Source: Atrichornis clamosus (Eukaryota; Chordata; Aves; Passeriformes; Menuridae). From it: a DNA stretch of 64,000 nt. Below are positions 13,960 through 27,563 of this stretch, one piece after another. A program made the position numbers and the translations under genes. The notes under the pieces are model-generated. The model was given only the letters and a program-made list of their open reading frames with translations, did not search any database and was not told the origin of the DNA. Position 1 is the stretch's first letter, and the number at the start of each line of letters is the position of its first letter. The stretch is taken from positions 1 through 64,000 of the forward strand of contig WBMZ01012047.1 of the NCBI GenBank assembly GCA_013400975.1, written 5' to 3'.

Positions 13960-14660
13960 GCTTAGATACCAGGAAAGATCAAGGAGTTCAGATTGGTTAC
14001 TTATAATGAGGTAATCAGGCTTTAATGAAAAGCAACAGTTATTAGATAATCAGTTCAGCCTGGTGACTATTGGTCTGTTATTGCAGGACAAGAATAATTA
14101 AAGGGCACTTAAGGTATGGAAAAAAATGGCAGCCATAAACTGATGTGCCTATAGGAGTCTCCAAACGACAGGCATTTAATAGCCCTTTATATGTTACTAT
14201 AGCAACACACTTTGATAACTCATCTGCCCACACCATAGTAAAACAAGGGGCACAGGGCTCCTCGGAAAGTGCAATCTCCTTTAAGCAGATCTATAAGCAT
14301 TGCAGATGAACAGAACTCTAAACATTCCGCCATGAATATTCATGAACTAAGTTGTTTTTTGTTGCCTGCCTAGTCAGCAGTCACAAAACACATGGTGTGT
14401 GTTGGCAGCATCTTGCCTAGGTAGAGGGCTATGGACTGAGGCAATGGCAGGAACCAGGACCTGTGAGGCTGACTGACATTTCCATCTGTAGCGAAGGCTG
14501 GTAATTAACAGGAAGGAGTGTGCCTGCAGCATTGCACCATCTGCTAGGGAAACGGCTCAATAAGAAAGGAGCTGGATATCATCTCAGTGGTGGCTCGATC
14601 TGGTTCCGACATGAGGCTGGGCATCTGTTAGCTGAGGAGATAGGCTATTAGGAAATTCGA
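13960..14660. promoter_or_regulatory. Candidate enhancer block with POU-like palindrome
   Basis: About 700 bp of balanced, non-repetitive sequence with many homeodomain-type cores: AATAATTAAAG near 14093, GGTAATTAAC near 14500 and several TTTAAT words. It also holds a perfect 14-bp palindrome CATGAATATTCATG at 14331-14344, which places two ATGAATATTCAT-type octamer-like half-sites head to head. There is no open frame of note. The word density and lack of simple repeats look like a conserved developmental enhancer, but this rests on pattern only; cross-species alignment is needed to support it. Confidence 0.3.
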
Positions 14661-17600
14661 CTGGGAATGAACAACATGGAAAGAGCACTCTGACCTAGCC
14701 CATAAAAGCATCTCTTCAGAAATGGTGTCTTTTTATCTTACTTACACAAGTCTTCTGAAAATGGTTTGCTGAGGGACCATTATGGATCTGTTTGAAGTAA
14801 CACAATGGTTTCAAAAATGCTGCTTAATTCCAACATGAAATTCTTGAAATCAGGATACAGCTGTCATCTTTTGACAATAGAGCTAATTTCAGAATGAGGA
14901 TATGAGGTTAAATTCCTTCTTCTGTTGTTTGTTTTTTGGAGGCAGGAAAGAAAATTAACTTCTAACTATTGTACAGTTTAACTCTTGGAAAACAGTAAAT
15001 CTGGGATACTCGAATGGAAAACATACAATGAAGAAAGCATGAAACCTTGTCATGTTTTAAATGCAGGATTGCACATAACAATCATCAGAAAGAACATCAA
15101 TGTATGTTCTTGGTGTGCATATATACATGTAGAAATGTATATATGTATATGAGTTTCATAAACTCTTCTCTAATGGGAATTTAAACAGTTTGTGGTTTGC
15201 AGAAAAAGACTTTCAAGGTTGTGTTTTGTACTTTGAAATAGGTTAGTTCTTGTGCAGGGAGACTGATCTATGTACCAGTCATGTAATTTAAACTATTCTG
15301 AATGTGGATAATACTATTAAAGGTTTTCTAAGCATAATCAACTAAGCATAATTAATAGCATTTGTGGAAATGACAGTTTGATGTTCCACAGACCTCTGAT
15401 AATGTAAGGATTCATCAAAATTTGGGTAAATGTCTCTGTTTTTGTCCGCTGACATTCTCAAAATTCTTTTGATGAGAAATGAGCTTTCTGCCCTTTTCCT
15501 CTTTCACCCACAGTGCTGAGAGCAAGTGTGCCCATGTATGTGTAGCCACACGCTCTGTTGACATTATCATTGGCTACACTACATCAGTGCCTACGGACAC
15601 AAAGCAGTTTGGGGCTGTGTCTGTGCACCCATGAGGTGCTCAGACACCCACTGAGTTGCTGTAACTTAGCAAGTTCAACAGCCACAGGCGCCGCTGTGTG
15701 CTTTATTTGCTGCCTATGGCAAATGCAACACAGTAGGTTTTAAAGCAACTCTCACTGACTGCAAGATAAAGAAACTGCAATTCCACTGCACTTGCGGAGC
15801 CTGAAAACACTTGCACCCCTGTATGGGTGCTGCAGCTTGGCTTTTGTTTGCTTGCACTGTGGTAGCTTGGTTGTATGTCACAGTCATAAGGGTGACTGTA
15901 GTCATCTGTGTGAGTTTCCCAGTCTTTGTCTACATCAGGGCACAGAGGTAGTTCTTACAATAGACAATTCCAGTGTTTCAAGGGTCTGATGTGACTTCAT
16001 GTTGAAATTAAACCTGTAGTCTACCTTATAAATCCCCATCCTAAGTGCCATTCCCTTCCTATAGGATTCATAGAAAGGTTGACATGCACAAATAATTGTT
16101 GACAAAATGAGTTCACATCAAGAACTCAGGCAAATAAACTGAATATGCAGTTGAGACCTTTCTTATTAAGGGAGATTAGAATGTGGAAAAGAAAGACAGT
16201 ATGTCTCAGAAAGCAACAGAGGTGTTTTCATAATTGTAGAGATGTATCTGATAAAAAAGAACAAAGTTTTACTTACATACATTTAGTATTTAGTTGTTGG
16301 GTTTTTTTTCTTTTTTCTTTTTTTTTCTGCTTCTCTGAATAGATTTTAAACTTTTCACTTTGCAAAAATATTTGTGCATTGTTTTCTGGAAACACTGATG
16401 AATATTTGGCTTTTTCCCATAATAGGAACCAACTTTCCCCCACAGAGATTATACAGCTGTATTTATATTTCAACTCCATCCCTTTCAAGGGAACACAGAA
16501 ACCCTTTAACTACTCTCCTAAGGACCTAGGAACCAGCTACGTGTAATGCAATTTCAACAAAAATTATTAGCACCATGTATATGTTTGTCAAAGTGTGTGC
16601 TGTGAAAGCCTGGAAGGCTGCAGTCTAGGTAGTGAATATAGTCAGACCACGTAGGTTTTCTGCTATTTCTGTCAATACCTTTTACAGGGAGCTGTGCCAA
16701 TTAGAGTGCTCATGAGTTACTCTGCTCCTACAGAGCTTCCTACTCACAAAACTACAGGCAACAATGTCCTTGTAGTAAAATCAACAGGCAAGAGGGAAAA
16801 AAATTTGTGAACTCAGGGGCTAATCAAGCTGAAATAACCATTGTCTGTCCTCAGCAATTGAAGGCTGACAATTGAAGGTTGATATACAGCCAGTAAAATG
16901 GGCTTTTAAAATTTTTTTTCTGGTTTCCCAAATATCTATTTTCTTGACAGCAGGTTCCCCACTATTCAATCAAGGGCAATATGTCTTCAGTCAACAATTT
17001 TCCCTTTTTTTTCTTTTCTTTGTGTGTGTGTGTATGTGTATAACACTGTTCTTAAAGCTCTTTGCAGCTGGTTGTCATCTGAACGACTGCCAATAGCCTC
17101 TGAGAGCACTACCCCCTCCAGAACACATCATTTGGCTCCCTGAGATTATTTACTGGTGAAAGCTCTGCATGCACAGAGTCAGTCAGATATGACTCTCAGA
17201 GGGAAGAGCTGGGTGTGGCATTTTGGGGAATGAGCTAGTAGAGGAGACAGAAATACTGTTTGGCAAGTGAGAAGATGTGTTCTGCTGTTGTCTGAAGCCA
17301 CATGCAAAGGCAGGGTAGCCCAAGAAGGCCCAGATGAACATGAATTTCTGATCAGCAGAGTCCTAAGACAGTAGGTAGTTTAACTAAGACATAGCATAGC
17401 CTTTCAGGCAGAGGATTTTCTTGGAGATGGGGAAATTGAGAGAACGGAGGTAGTGGAAAGGGAATGGTGCAAATCCTTTTTAAATCCACAGAAGGGTTAA
17501 TTGATTTCATTGGGCTTTCTCCTAGGTCTGAAATGTTTACATTGCAGTAAAAATCGTTTTAAATATACAGCTATAATTGTTGTTTGATATTAATTGAGAG

Positions 17601-18200
17601 TAAGTTTATTCAATCCCAGAAGATCTCAGCAATGCACGAAGTAAGAATTCATTTAGGTATCACTCTTAAGAGGTTGAGATTCAGCACTGAGCTATTAAGC
17701 CCACACACATGTTCAAACACAGTCCCAGCATTCAGCTTCTATCAGCAAACAGGGTGTACAGTGAGATGAACCCAACACTTTTGGATCCTGATATCCTCTT
17801 TAGTGCAAAGCTTGAAAACATTCTTCAACAGAAAGATTCAGAGATAACTTTGGAAGGCCAGAATGCCAATTTGCACTTCTCTGAGCTGAAATAGGAGCAA
17901 TCTAAACACAGCAGCTAGTAGTGCACTGAGTTAATACAAAAGAAGGAAAAGAAATGTTATTATTCATAATTTGAATTGCATTTGCATACAAAATCCTTTC
18001 AAACTTATCCAAGGATGCTGAGTCAACAGGAAAAATGAGAATTTTGCTGCCTCATTAATTCTGTGTGATAAATATTGAGAACTGGATCTGTTATCAGATG
18101 ACACTTGAAAAAGATTAACTCCAGCTACACTGCCTAAAAGGGTTAAACACCTCTGCTTACCCAGTATGCAAGCTCTGTTTTTCCAAGCACCTTGAGTGAA
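14661..18200. other. Non-coding DNA with pyrimidine and TG tracts
   Basis: No gene recognised. Contains an alternating purine/pyrimidine stretch near 15117-15150 (ATATATACATG-type), a T-rich pyrimidine tract at about 16297-16330 and a short TG repeat at about 17022-17042. The 15480-15990 part is less AT-rich than its surroundings and has overlapping short open frames on both strands, none with a recognisable product; it may be an unrecognised old repeat. Confidence 0.45.
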
Positions 18201-18419
18201 ATAGTGAGCTTAAGCCAAAGGAAGACATGGGAAGAAACTTTGGACAGTACAGATTTGAGCTCAACATGAAGACTCATGGCAGAATGACAGACAGGTAAGA
18301 TTTCCCCGGGTTCGAACTGCACAGACAGGATGGGCACACATCCAAGACCAGGGGCTTTTCTTAAAACTCCAAAGTCTGAATTCTTCTTAAGAAGAGTAAA
18401 ACCTTTTGAGCCCTCCTTC

Positions 18420-18600
18420 CAAAAGCCCCCCTGCGGTTTGGCAGGGTGACGTGGGCAGGGCTGTGCCGGAGGAGAGCCGCAGGGGCACGGGGAAGAGGGA
18501 GGCAGGCGGCACGGCAGGATGCTGCGGGTCGGCGGTGCGTTGGCAGAGCTGCGTGGGGAGAGCTCGCTCAGCACCTGCCCACATGCTCGCTGGCTCTAGC
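18420..18600. other. Small CpG-rich island
   Basis: About 180 bp that is strongly G+C-rich on an AT-rich background and contains fourteen CpG dinucleotides by direct count, whereas neighbouring kilobases have very few. It lies inside a 143-codon open frame on the minus strand (18574-18143) whose first half is Pro/Ser/Cys-rich simply because of this composition. About 120 bp to the left on the + strand is a consensus-like splice donor, CAG|GTAAG (18292-18299). To the right, an ATTAAA word (18630-18635) sits 23 bp before a 19-base A-tract (18658-18676). It could be an orphan CpG island or promoter, an exon of a non-coding RNA, or the end of a retrocopy. None of these is proven. Confidence 0.55.
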
Positions 18601-18657
18601 CAGTGTCATTAGCCATTCATTCCATAAGCATTAAAGCCAGCCATAAAATGATAAATT

Positions 18658-18676
18658 AAAAAAAAAAAAAAAAAAA
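18658..18676. repeat. A19 tract
   Basis: Nineteen consecutive A on the + strand, preceded by ATTAAA at 18630-18635. The spacing fits a polyadenylated retrocopy 3' end, but no flanking target-site duplication was found. Confidence 0.85.
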
Positions 18677-21600
18677 GAACACGAAAAAAGTAAGAAGCAA
18701 ACCACAATGTAACAGAACAGTGAAGGAAAAGGGATTGTATCGTGCAAAACTTTAAAATACTTCAATGCTGAAGTCCAGCCCCTGCAGATGCAGAGAAACA
18801 GTTTGTGTGCATAAAGGCATTTAACTGTACAGAGAAGCTATCCATATATGTACAAAGCTTCCAGTGCTACAGAGGAGGAAAGGGGGAGGTAATAAAAGCT
18901 GAAGGTTTACTTTATACTGGGGACAAAATGCTCAAAGGCCACTGCATTTGGAACATGTTGAAGTCAGTGTGATTCTCAATATTCATAATGAAGAAGAGAG
19001 GAGGTTTTTTGGGTTTGTGGTTTGGTTGTTCTCTTTTTTTTTGCTTGCCTCAGTCATACTACTAATTATTTAGTGGTCTTTCAAACCTTTTGTAATCTCA
19101 ACTTGAGAAAGCACTGAAAGATATTAATTCTTAGCCATGTGTCTCATAAATGAAGGCCATTCTGCTATACTTAATGACAAGGCTGAGGCAGCAAGATGTC
19201 ATTTGCTTTTTTCTCGGTTTTTAAATTGCTTTCTAAATGAACTACAGCTGTGAGGGCCAGGTGCTGTGATCCCTTTAGAAAGATCAGGAAATGATGAAAT
19301 CCAAAATTTCAAAGTGTGATGGATGTCAGCTCCCGATTTGGTGTGTGTGTGAGGTCACCCCCATGCACCTGGTGCTATCTCCACAGCAGAATCACTTTAT
19401 TGTGGAAAAAAAAAAAGATGCACATGTCGAGTGTAAGAGTAACAATATGAGATGCAGTTTATAATTATTCCTTTGTTTTCTCCTCATCGAGATGAAAATG
19501 ACGGATATACAGTGCGTGTGTTTCTTGTTCTAGGTGCTGTAGAGTATATTAAAGCAAGTTTTGAGTAAAATAACCAACATGGCTGGGTGGTGAGATGAGC
19601 AACCACCACACAGGGAATGCTATGTTAGGAAAATAAGAGCTCACTGACTAATTTTACTCAATCAGAAATTGTAGCTGCAAGGTCAAGAACTCTATTAGCT
19701 AAATTTTATTTTATAGAATATGGGCTTAGGAGGTGACTGAGGTACACTATAGAAAACAAAGCTTTTGTTGCAGCTACTCCAGGCTTTTTATCTGACTCTG
19801 CAATAATTCAAGAAGATTGGTTGAAACCTTTTAAAGTGCACTGTTGAAATATTATTACTGTCTTAATTGAAGAGATAGCTTAATCCTAGAAAATCAGCCT
19901 CAGCAAGAGGGATGTTCTGTCAGGAAAATGCACACAAAACATGTACTACAAAGCCAGAGTCCTGCTCTATGATACCCTCATTTAACACATCGCTGTGTTG
20001 CAGCGGCTGCTGCGTATTCTGGGGTATTTGCAGACACTGCCAACTGCTTCCCCCATTGTCCTTCTTTCTGTGCATTGGCCAAATTTCTCCTCTGAACCAG
20101 CACAAAGACTTATTCACACTGGCAATGCACCAAAATGATCCAGTCCACAATACACAAGATGTGTCAAAATCAGCCTCTGAACTGCACAACTCCAGCACAA
20201 ATTAAACCATTCAGAGGCTGTATTCTCCGTTGTGGGACTCCGATGACATGACATCTTCTGCTGAGTTTTAGTAGCAGAGACTTAAGAAATAAAATAGCTG
20301 TATCCCAGGGATGGGGATGCTTTGGTTGCAGATTAATCCTTCCAAAAATGCAGTTTTACAGTAAACACATCTAATTACTGGACTTTATTAGAAGCTCATC
20401 CTCAGTTCTCAAATCTCCTGCATTGTCAAGGTGGATTAGAGACTGTTGGTGATCAGGATTTTGAGTTCCAGTCCATTGTCATTCTTAGGTAAAGCAGAGT
20501 CAAAGCAATATGTAGGAATGTGAAGAAAAAAATAAATTACTGAGTGTAGATGAAAACTTCAGAGCAGGGTCACCAGATCTTTGAAATGAATGATGGGGAT
20601 GTTTGCTTCACAAAATGCTATATTTATTGCCTGTGGTGAAAATTCTTGGTTTGTTAGGAAATTTTCTTTGTTGGTTACAGTAACATCACAGCATGTAAAA
20701 GAACTGTCTACAAAACTCCAACTCAGATAAATAGTTTAAGGATTCTTGTAATAGATCTAAATTAAGTACATTTAGTTACTTCTTGTCTGCATTTTGAAAA
20801 AAGGAAAAGTTTTGAAACATCTAGATTAGAAGTCATGTTTGCAGTTTATTTGTTGAGAAAGTTGAACACTCTCTTTTTGCCTAATCTCATAAGTTTTTAT
20901 GGTGTGTCAAATCGACTGATTGTCAAAAGAATGTTGCATCATCTGTCTACTCAAAGATTTCAAAGGATCTGTTGCCACGAACAAAGAACTACAAGGAAGT
21001 CTTCAGACTGCAGGACAGACAAGGGATTGTTCCTAAGTAAGAAGCATTGAATTATGGGTACAAATATCTGAATTCCTGGTACAGCAGTTATAAATTTATA
21101 ATTTTTCTTATTCCACAAAATATTTAGACCCAGACTAGCTTCAAGACTTTCAGATTTACAAAGAGGTCATTTGTCTGTTGAGATGGATTGCAGGCCTTGG
21201 TCTAAGATACCTGCTCAGTTTGGGAGGAACTTTACTTTGATAGTTTTTTTGTTATTGGGATCAGAGATACAAAGAGTGCATGAGGCTTTATGTCAGAGCA
21301 GTGCAACTGTGGCCCCACCCAGCTGATATTTTTCAGGCATTTGGTTCCAGGAAAAGGGCTTCTTTACTTAGATTCACCTGTTCAAATACTCTAGGAAGAT
21401 CCTACTGACTCATTTCTTGGCAAATAACACTTTTAAAAGGCAATAGTACTATGCACAGGAACACCTGAACAGGGCCTAAGCAGCATTTAACAATGCTCAT
21501 AACTAAATGAGATAAATATTTTTAAAAATCAAGCATATTTCTCCTAAAATTTTTCACAATACTTTTTGTGGAGAGCATCCTTTGACTATGAGCTGTAAAT

Positions 21601-24600
21601 CCTTGCTACTGCAGAGAGTGTTATTAGGTATTGGACTGCTACCCACTAGGTTCTGGTCTTTATAAAGTGTTTTGAAAGACAAGAAAAAAATAGGCAGAAA
21701 CAGACACTAAACAAAATCCCTGGATTGAGATTCTCCTGGGTTATGGGGCTGTCAGTGTTACAAAACTAACTGCTCTGAAGACCAGTTTTGGAAATGCCTT
21801 TTTATCTGTATCAAAGTCTATATCAAAGTGCCAGATTGAGATTTCATGTGTCAGAAATCCAGATCCAAAGTCTGTGATTTGAACCTATTTCTGGTTTTCT
21901 GTTGGTTCAGTTCGCAGGAGACACTGTGAGAAATTAAATTCACAGATACCTTGTATAATGATAAACTAATTAAAATTTTTTAAAAAAGGAAAGAGAAACT
22001 AGAGCTGCACCACCCTTCAGTCTGATTGGAGCAGATCAGTTGTTAACCCCTGGGGAAACACTAATTTTTCCAACACAGCTGCAACAAAGCAGCTTTATCC
22101 ATCCTCTTGCTTCTATTCTTTAACAGCTTTATTGTCGTTAAAATGAAGGGGATTTGTAATGGTAAAAATTTATTTTAAATTGCCTCTTTTAAATAATTCC
22201 AGGTATTTACTTTTAATTGTTAAAGTATTTTTGTCATATTCCATCGTATTACAGCTTGATTTAGTAGGAGAGCAGGGGAGAATAATCTTTTGTAGACAGG
22301 TTTGAATATATGGTTCCACAGATCCCGCTATTTGTTAATTTTATGCAGGCTGTCTCCAGTTTCTGCATCTCACAGTTTGGGCACAACAGGAGGTGACACT
22401 GTTAACTGTTACTCTTTTCACTTACTTTTTTTCCCCTAGCTGAACATAAACATATCATTACACAGTTACACTACACTATATTTAGAGTTGATTTTTAACT
22501 ATCTATTAGATAAAAAGATTTGAGCTGAGCTAAAATACCTGGAATGAACCGGGAAGGTCTAACAGAATGGCACTCTACCTACAGAAATTCTGGTGTGAGC
22601 AAGGTATTTCAATGTTGTGATGATGTTATCTGTTATTTTCTCCTGAAATTTCTCTGATGTGACTGAACAAATTGGTATGGGGTCACTGCCATGGACTCCC
22701 TGCATGGCAAAGGAGCTTAGTCATCAACAAGTTCCTCAGAGTCTTTTTTTTTCCCTGAGGGCAAGGACTACGTCTAAATTGTGAAATCTGTGAATGCTTT
22801 CTAAGTCTGACTTGGCATCATGGAAGCACCAGAAGGGCATCTGGGTCATCTTCTTGCATATCTGTCCAACATCTGTCTCCTTGCAGAGAAAATACATGTC
22901 TCAGACCAGGAGGGAAGCTTCAGATCTTCCAGCAGAACCTCCAGCTTGGATATTTACGGGATGAGGCTCCAGTCCACGATGTGGAACACACTGGTTCCAC
23001 TGCATAACTCAACCTGCATGCCTAAATTTCTGCCAATGTGTGTATATGTAATCATTAAGATATTGATGAGATTAAGTTATTGCTACTTCAACCCTGGCAA
23101 ACACCTTGCCAGATATCATGTCCCATGGAACAGGATGGTCTGAACACTAAGATTTCCTAACAACATCTTTATTGGCTGGTATAATAGAAAGAGATATGAG
23201 GAACCTGTGTTCATCCATCCCTCATTTGACAAATAAGTTAAAGAATTCACCTAAAAAGTGATTTTTGAAAAATATTTCATCTGAACACGATCTGAAACAC
23301 AGGTTTGAGTGTCAGTCATCAACATCTGAGTTGCATGTTTATGAACCAGTCTGGCCTATTCTTCACATGGATCTGTACCTTTGTATCCTATGGGAATTGC
23401 TTTGTCTTTTCAAATTATAGGATACACTGAAGTTGATACCTGAACCCTTCCACATACCAATTCAGTGCTGTAACTGCTGGTATAAAGATCTCTTCTGTTC
23501 TGTTAGTTTTATTTTTTCTTTCATGAGAAAAAGGTGTACCTGGTAAATCATCTAGCTCTGAATGGCTAAAAGCGTTAAAAGATATTCCGTGTGTTCAAAC
23601 AGCTCTCTATGCTCTTCCATGTTTGGATGCAATACTTATAATAAGGAACAAGCATACACCATTTTAAAAAGTAGCATCTGTCAGCAGTTTCCATGTCTTG
23701 GAGAATATGGTACCTTTCCCTTGTATTCTGAATGAGAAGTATTATAGACTCACTGTCATTGGATAATAGCTGGCAAGTGACTGATTATTCAACGACTTAT
23801 CCTTGGCTACAATTCTCTGTTTATCCCTTGGAAAGGGAAAACAACTTTTTAATATACTTAGCATATTTATTTTGTTGGTGGCCTGTTTCTTATGGTGCAG
23901 AGGTTTTTCGACATAAAACCTGAAAGCTATAAATAACTACATGGACCAAAGTAATCTCTAAAGTAATTGCATTAATTCAGATGAGGTCAGTTGAAGCATT
24001 AATTCAATTCTGTGATGCTCCAATAATGTATCTGACTAGTTCAAAAGGCAAGTCAAACACCCAAGATTGAATTTCTTTCTCTGCAAAACAGAGACTAAAT
24101 GGCCAGCACCTATACTGATGGTAACTGTTCTTCATATGTGTTTAAGTTGTTATATTCTGTTTTCTGAATATTCAGTCTTAAATATACCATGGAAAGGAAG
24201 TGCTACAAACATTGCCTGTCTTAGACATCTGTGCTCCACTGAAAGTATCTGAACATCCTTACACTGATCCTTAGACACCCTGAGGAAAAAAAAAAGAAAT
24301 GCAGGCATTGCCTTATGCATACATAACATGATGCCTATTTTTAAGAATGAGTTTAAGAATTGTTCCGCTTGTGGAAATGAGCATCAAGTTTCAAGTAATT
24401 GCTTGCATTTTAATTTTAATGCTGGGTGCTGCTTCACCAGTGCACTGCCTTCAGTGAGTTGTGCTGTTCCCATTCTAACCTAATAATGAATAAGATGTAG
24501 TTCTGAACTGCATCTGTGTTTTGGTGTTGGATTTTGGCTGGGTTTTTTTAAGGCAGAACTCTTCCATGATTTGTCTCAAGGACTGGTGTGCTGTGTAGAG

Positions 24601-27520
24601 GTGCAAATCTGTGTACTGTCATTCCAAATTGTTGTAGCAAACACACGTCATCAAACTATTGACTGATCTTTGTAGGAAAAGAAAAGGATGTCTGGGTGCA
24701 TGGCTGGCTGACTGGTTGGGTAAGAAATGGATTAACACACTACTGATTCTCTTACACTGTACTGAACAGGAGATCAGTACTCAAAGGTTTTCTGGTCTTC
24801 TAGACCATTTTTCTTCTTATTTCCTTCTGTTGAATCAAAGCAATAGAAAACTTTTGAAAGAAAGAAAAAAATAATTTGCATCAGATTTAGCTGTCTTAAA
24901 GGATGAACATGCAAGTGAAGAGGTACTGGACCATGAGGTCTGACTCCACCTAGTCAGGACTCCCCACTGCCACACTGAGAGGAGGCCTGTGTGATGTTTA
25001 CAGTCTACAGCATAGAGTTAATTGGTTCCCAATAGTAGTGAGGGTGTTAGACAGTGGAATGCAGATACAAACTTAAACCATCAGATTTTCCATGCAATAG
25101 TTGTTGGTCACATGGGTAGTAGATTGTAGTAGGCAGGGTAAAATTTCTAGTCAGCGTTTGATTTATTTCTGGAGAAAAACCACAGACTTTGAAAGTACTA
25201 CTAAGTATATTCCTGCCTTGAATGTTGGCATATAATGTTCAAGCAATGGCAGGAAAGAAGAATGCTTCATAAGAAAAAAGACATTCTCAGAGAACATACA
25301 TCTGATCTGTAGAACTCTTTTGCACGATCAGAAAGTTTGATAAGGAGGATTAGTATGTTTCATTTTGGCACAGAAACATTGCTGAGTAGAGAATGGGAGG
25401 TATATCCTACTGTACATTGGCATAAAACCTACTATCCCGCAGGATTCCATAATATCACACTATGAACAGAGGTAGCAGGATCCAGAGATGTAGCAATAAC
25501 TGAGGTATGACTTCTGTTTCTGAGCCTGGATTTTTTTTAAACATCTTGCATTTTTTGGAAGTAAAAAAGAACGTGGAAGGGGAGGAGAATGTAAGATTTA
25601 TCAGCTCAGGTTTCAAATAAACAAGTCATTTTAGTCATCCTGAGTACTTCAGTATCAATAGGGGCTCCATTGTTTCCCATCACAAATTTTGGAAACACTA
25701 CCTCCAGAAACTTTCAAGAGTCTCTTGTGCCTTTTGTGTGTGCTGAAACAATTGTACAAACACCACAGGCACTTCTGTTTTGCTACAGCAATTATTTGCT
25801 CTAAATCCCCACCTCTAACAACACAAGTGTTTTTGCTGCCTCATGGCCACGTGTTGGACATGGCAAAGTTGTGTATATACCCATGAAATACAACATCAAA
25901 TAATGAGCAGAATTCAATGTTAAGAAAATTATGACAGAAGCCATAGTGGAGACACTGTGTTGCAGGACAAATGAAAATGTTATAATGACAATGCATAATT
26001 AATCGTTCGAGTATCTCGCTTTAACAATTATGCCACTACGGAAAAAAAAAAAAACAAACCCAACACACTAGCTAAAAAAGTCCAAGATACTACAGACGTT
26101 GTACTTGCTGTGATGTGTACACTTCTGAAACTTCCTGTTCACTGGTTGCCTTCTTTATAATGGAGTTTCTAAATGGAGTTACGTATGGAATAAAAAAAAA
26201 TAAATCTATGGCCAATTTAACCACTCAGGCAGGTCTAGACATCTCCTGTTTCAGGCTGCAGTGGGAGATAACTTGTCACAATATGTGCTGATTGGAACTC
26301 AGCAGAGTCTCTGCTTCAGACTCCTGGAAGAGACAAAAGCTGTGTGCAAATTCAGAGGGGAGCACAAAGCAGGGAAAAGGTAGGGGAAGGGAGCACAAAA
26401 AGGCACTGGCCAGCAGGAACAGGCTTTGGAATTTAATAGGGGATTGTTCTCTTCTCCACTGTTCAAAAGGAACTCTTGGAATTCGTGTTAGCTGCTTTAA
26501 AACCCAGCTACTGTCTCAGAGTACAGGAAGAAGAGCAGGACTCAGGTGGTGGAGAACCAGCAGTCCCTGTATGTTTTTTGGGATGACTGGAGAGTTTCAA
26601 AACAATGAAATATATATCAATACAAAGCGTCAAATCACCATGTGCTGCCTTGGGACATGGCAAGACTGTTTTCATGGGTTTCGTCACCACAGTTCATACT
26701 AGGCATTTGATGCTTAAACAAACACTCAGAAAACTGATTTGAATCACAGGATTTTATTAAGCAAATAAGCAGACAACTCAATCTAAAACTCGTGCTGCAT
26801 TCTGCTGACCCTGCAGAAATCACAGAGCAGCCCTTCTCCAAAATGCAAGCTTTGCTGCCTGCCTACTAGTACCTTGCAGTAGAGGCAGGAATGAACCGAA
26901 AAGAAAACAAACTTTAAGCAGAAAATGAATTACTCTAGAATGCAGCTGAGACTGGGATGTGGTTATGAGTTGTTCCAATCCCCAGCATGAGAATGGTATG
27001 CAGCTATGTGCATACATATCCTATATGAGAAATCTTTACTTCTGAACTGCCATAATGGCTCCCCTATTTTCACAAAACATGAAACAGATGCCCACTTTTT
27101 GGAGCTATAATTCTTTGCATTAGGAAATGGCAAAACCAAACGCATGCAAATGAAAATAAAAGGTACCTAAGCACAGGGAGAAGTCAGAATTGGGGACAGG
27201 AGAAAAAGGGCATGACAACTTCTTTACATTTTTTCCCCATTTTTATATGATACTTCAAGTAAGTTGGCTTGCTATGACTATATAAGGAAATTTCTGATCT
27301 AAAAGCTGATTGTTACCAAGGTGAAAAAGAAGAAAAGGCCCCAAAAACCAAAAAGTGAGGGTTTGCCATGTCGAAGATTGTTTGGTTCTTTTATGGCAAT
27401 ATATGTTGATTGTGCTTTTTACAGTACCCTTCTGCACAAGACTGAAAGTTTTTAGTGGATCTGTAACTCTGATAATAAAATGTTTATTCAGTATGTATTA
27501 AGAAATAGATATGTTGCAAC
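18677..27520. other. AT-rich non-coding DNA, nothing recognised
   Basis: The longest frames are 136 codons (26292-26702, +) and 107 codons (22820-23143, +). Neither has a recognisable domain, and neither exceeds what chance gives. There is a 12-base A-tract at 26042-26053. 22080-22300 is rich in TAAT/ATTA words and could be a conserved element. No transposon was recognised. Confidence 0.45.
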
Positions 27521-27563
27521 TTTATATATATATATGTATATAAATATATATATTTTTATATGC
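27521..27563. repeat. AT dinucleotide-rich repeat
   Basis: Two imperfect runs of TA dinucleotides (TATATATATATATG, then ATATATATAT), interrupted by GTATAA and followed by T-runs. This is ordinary microsatellite-type sequence. Confidence 0.85.

Noticed and set aside
18143..18574. 143-codon ORF on the minus strand, Pro/Ser/Cys-rich at its start
   Set aside because: The low stop density comes from the CpG-rich patch; the second half shows no recognisable protein family and no start context or splice structure.
26292..26702. 136-codon ORF on the + strand
   Set aside because: No recognisable motif and an overlapping open frame on the opposite strand; consistent with chance.
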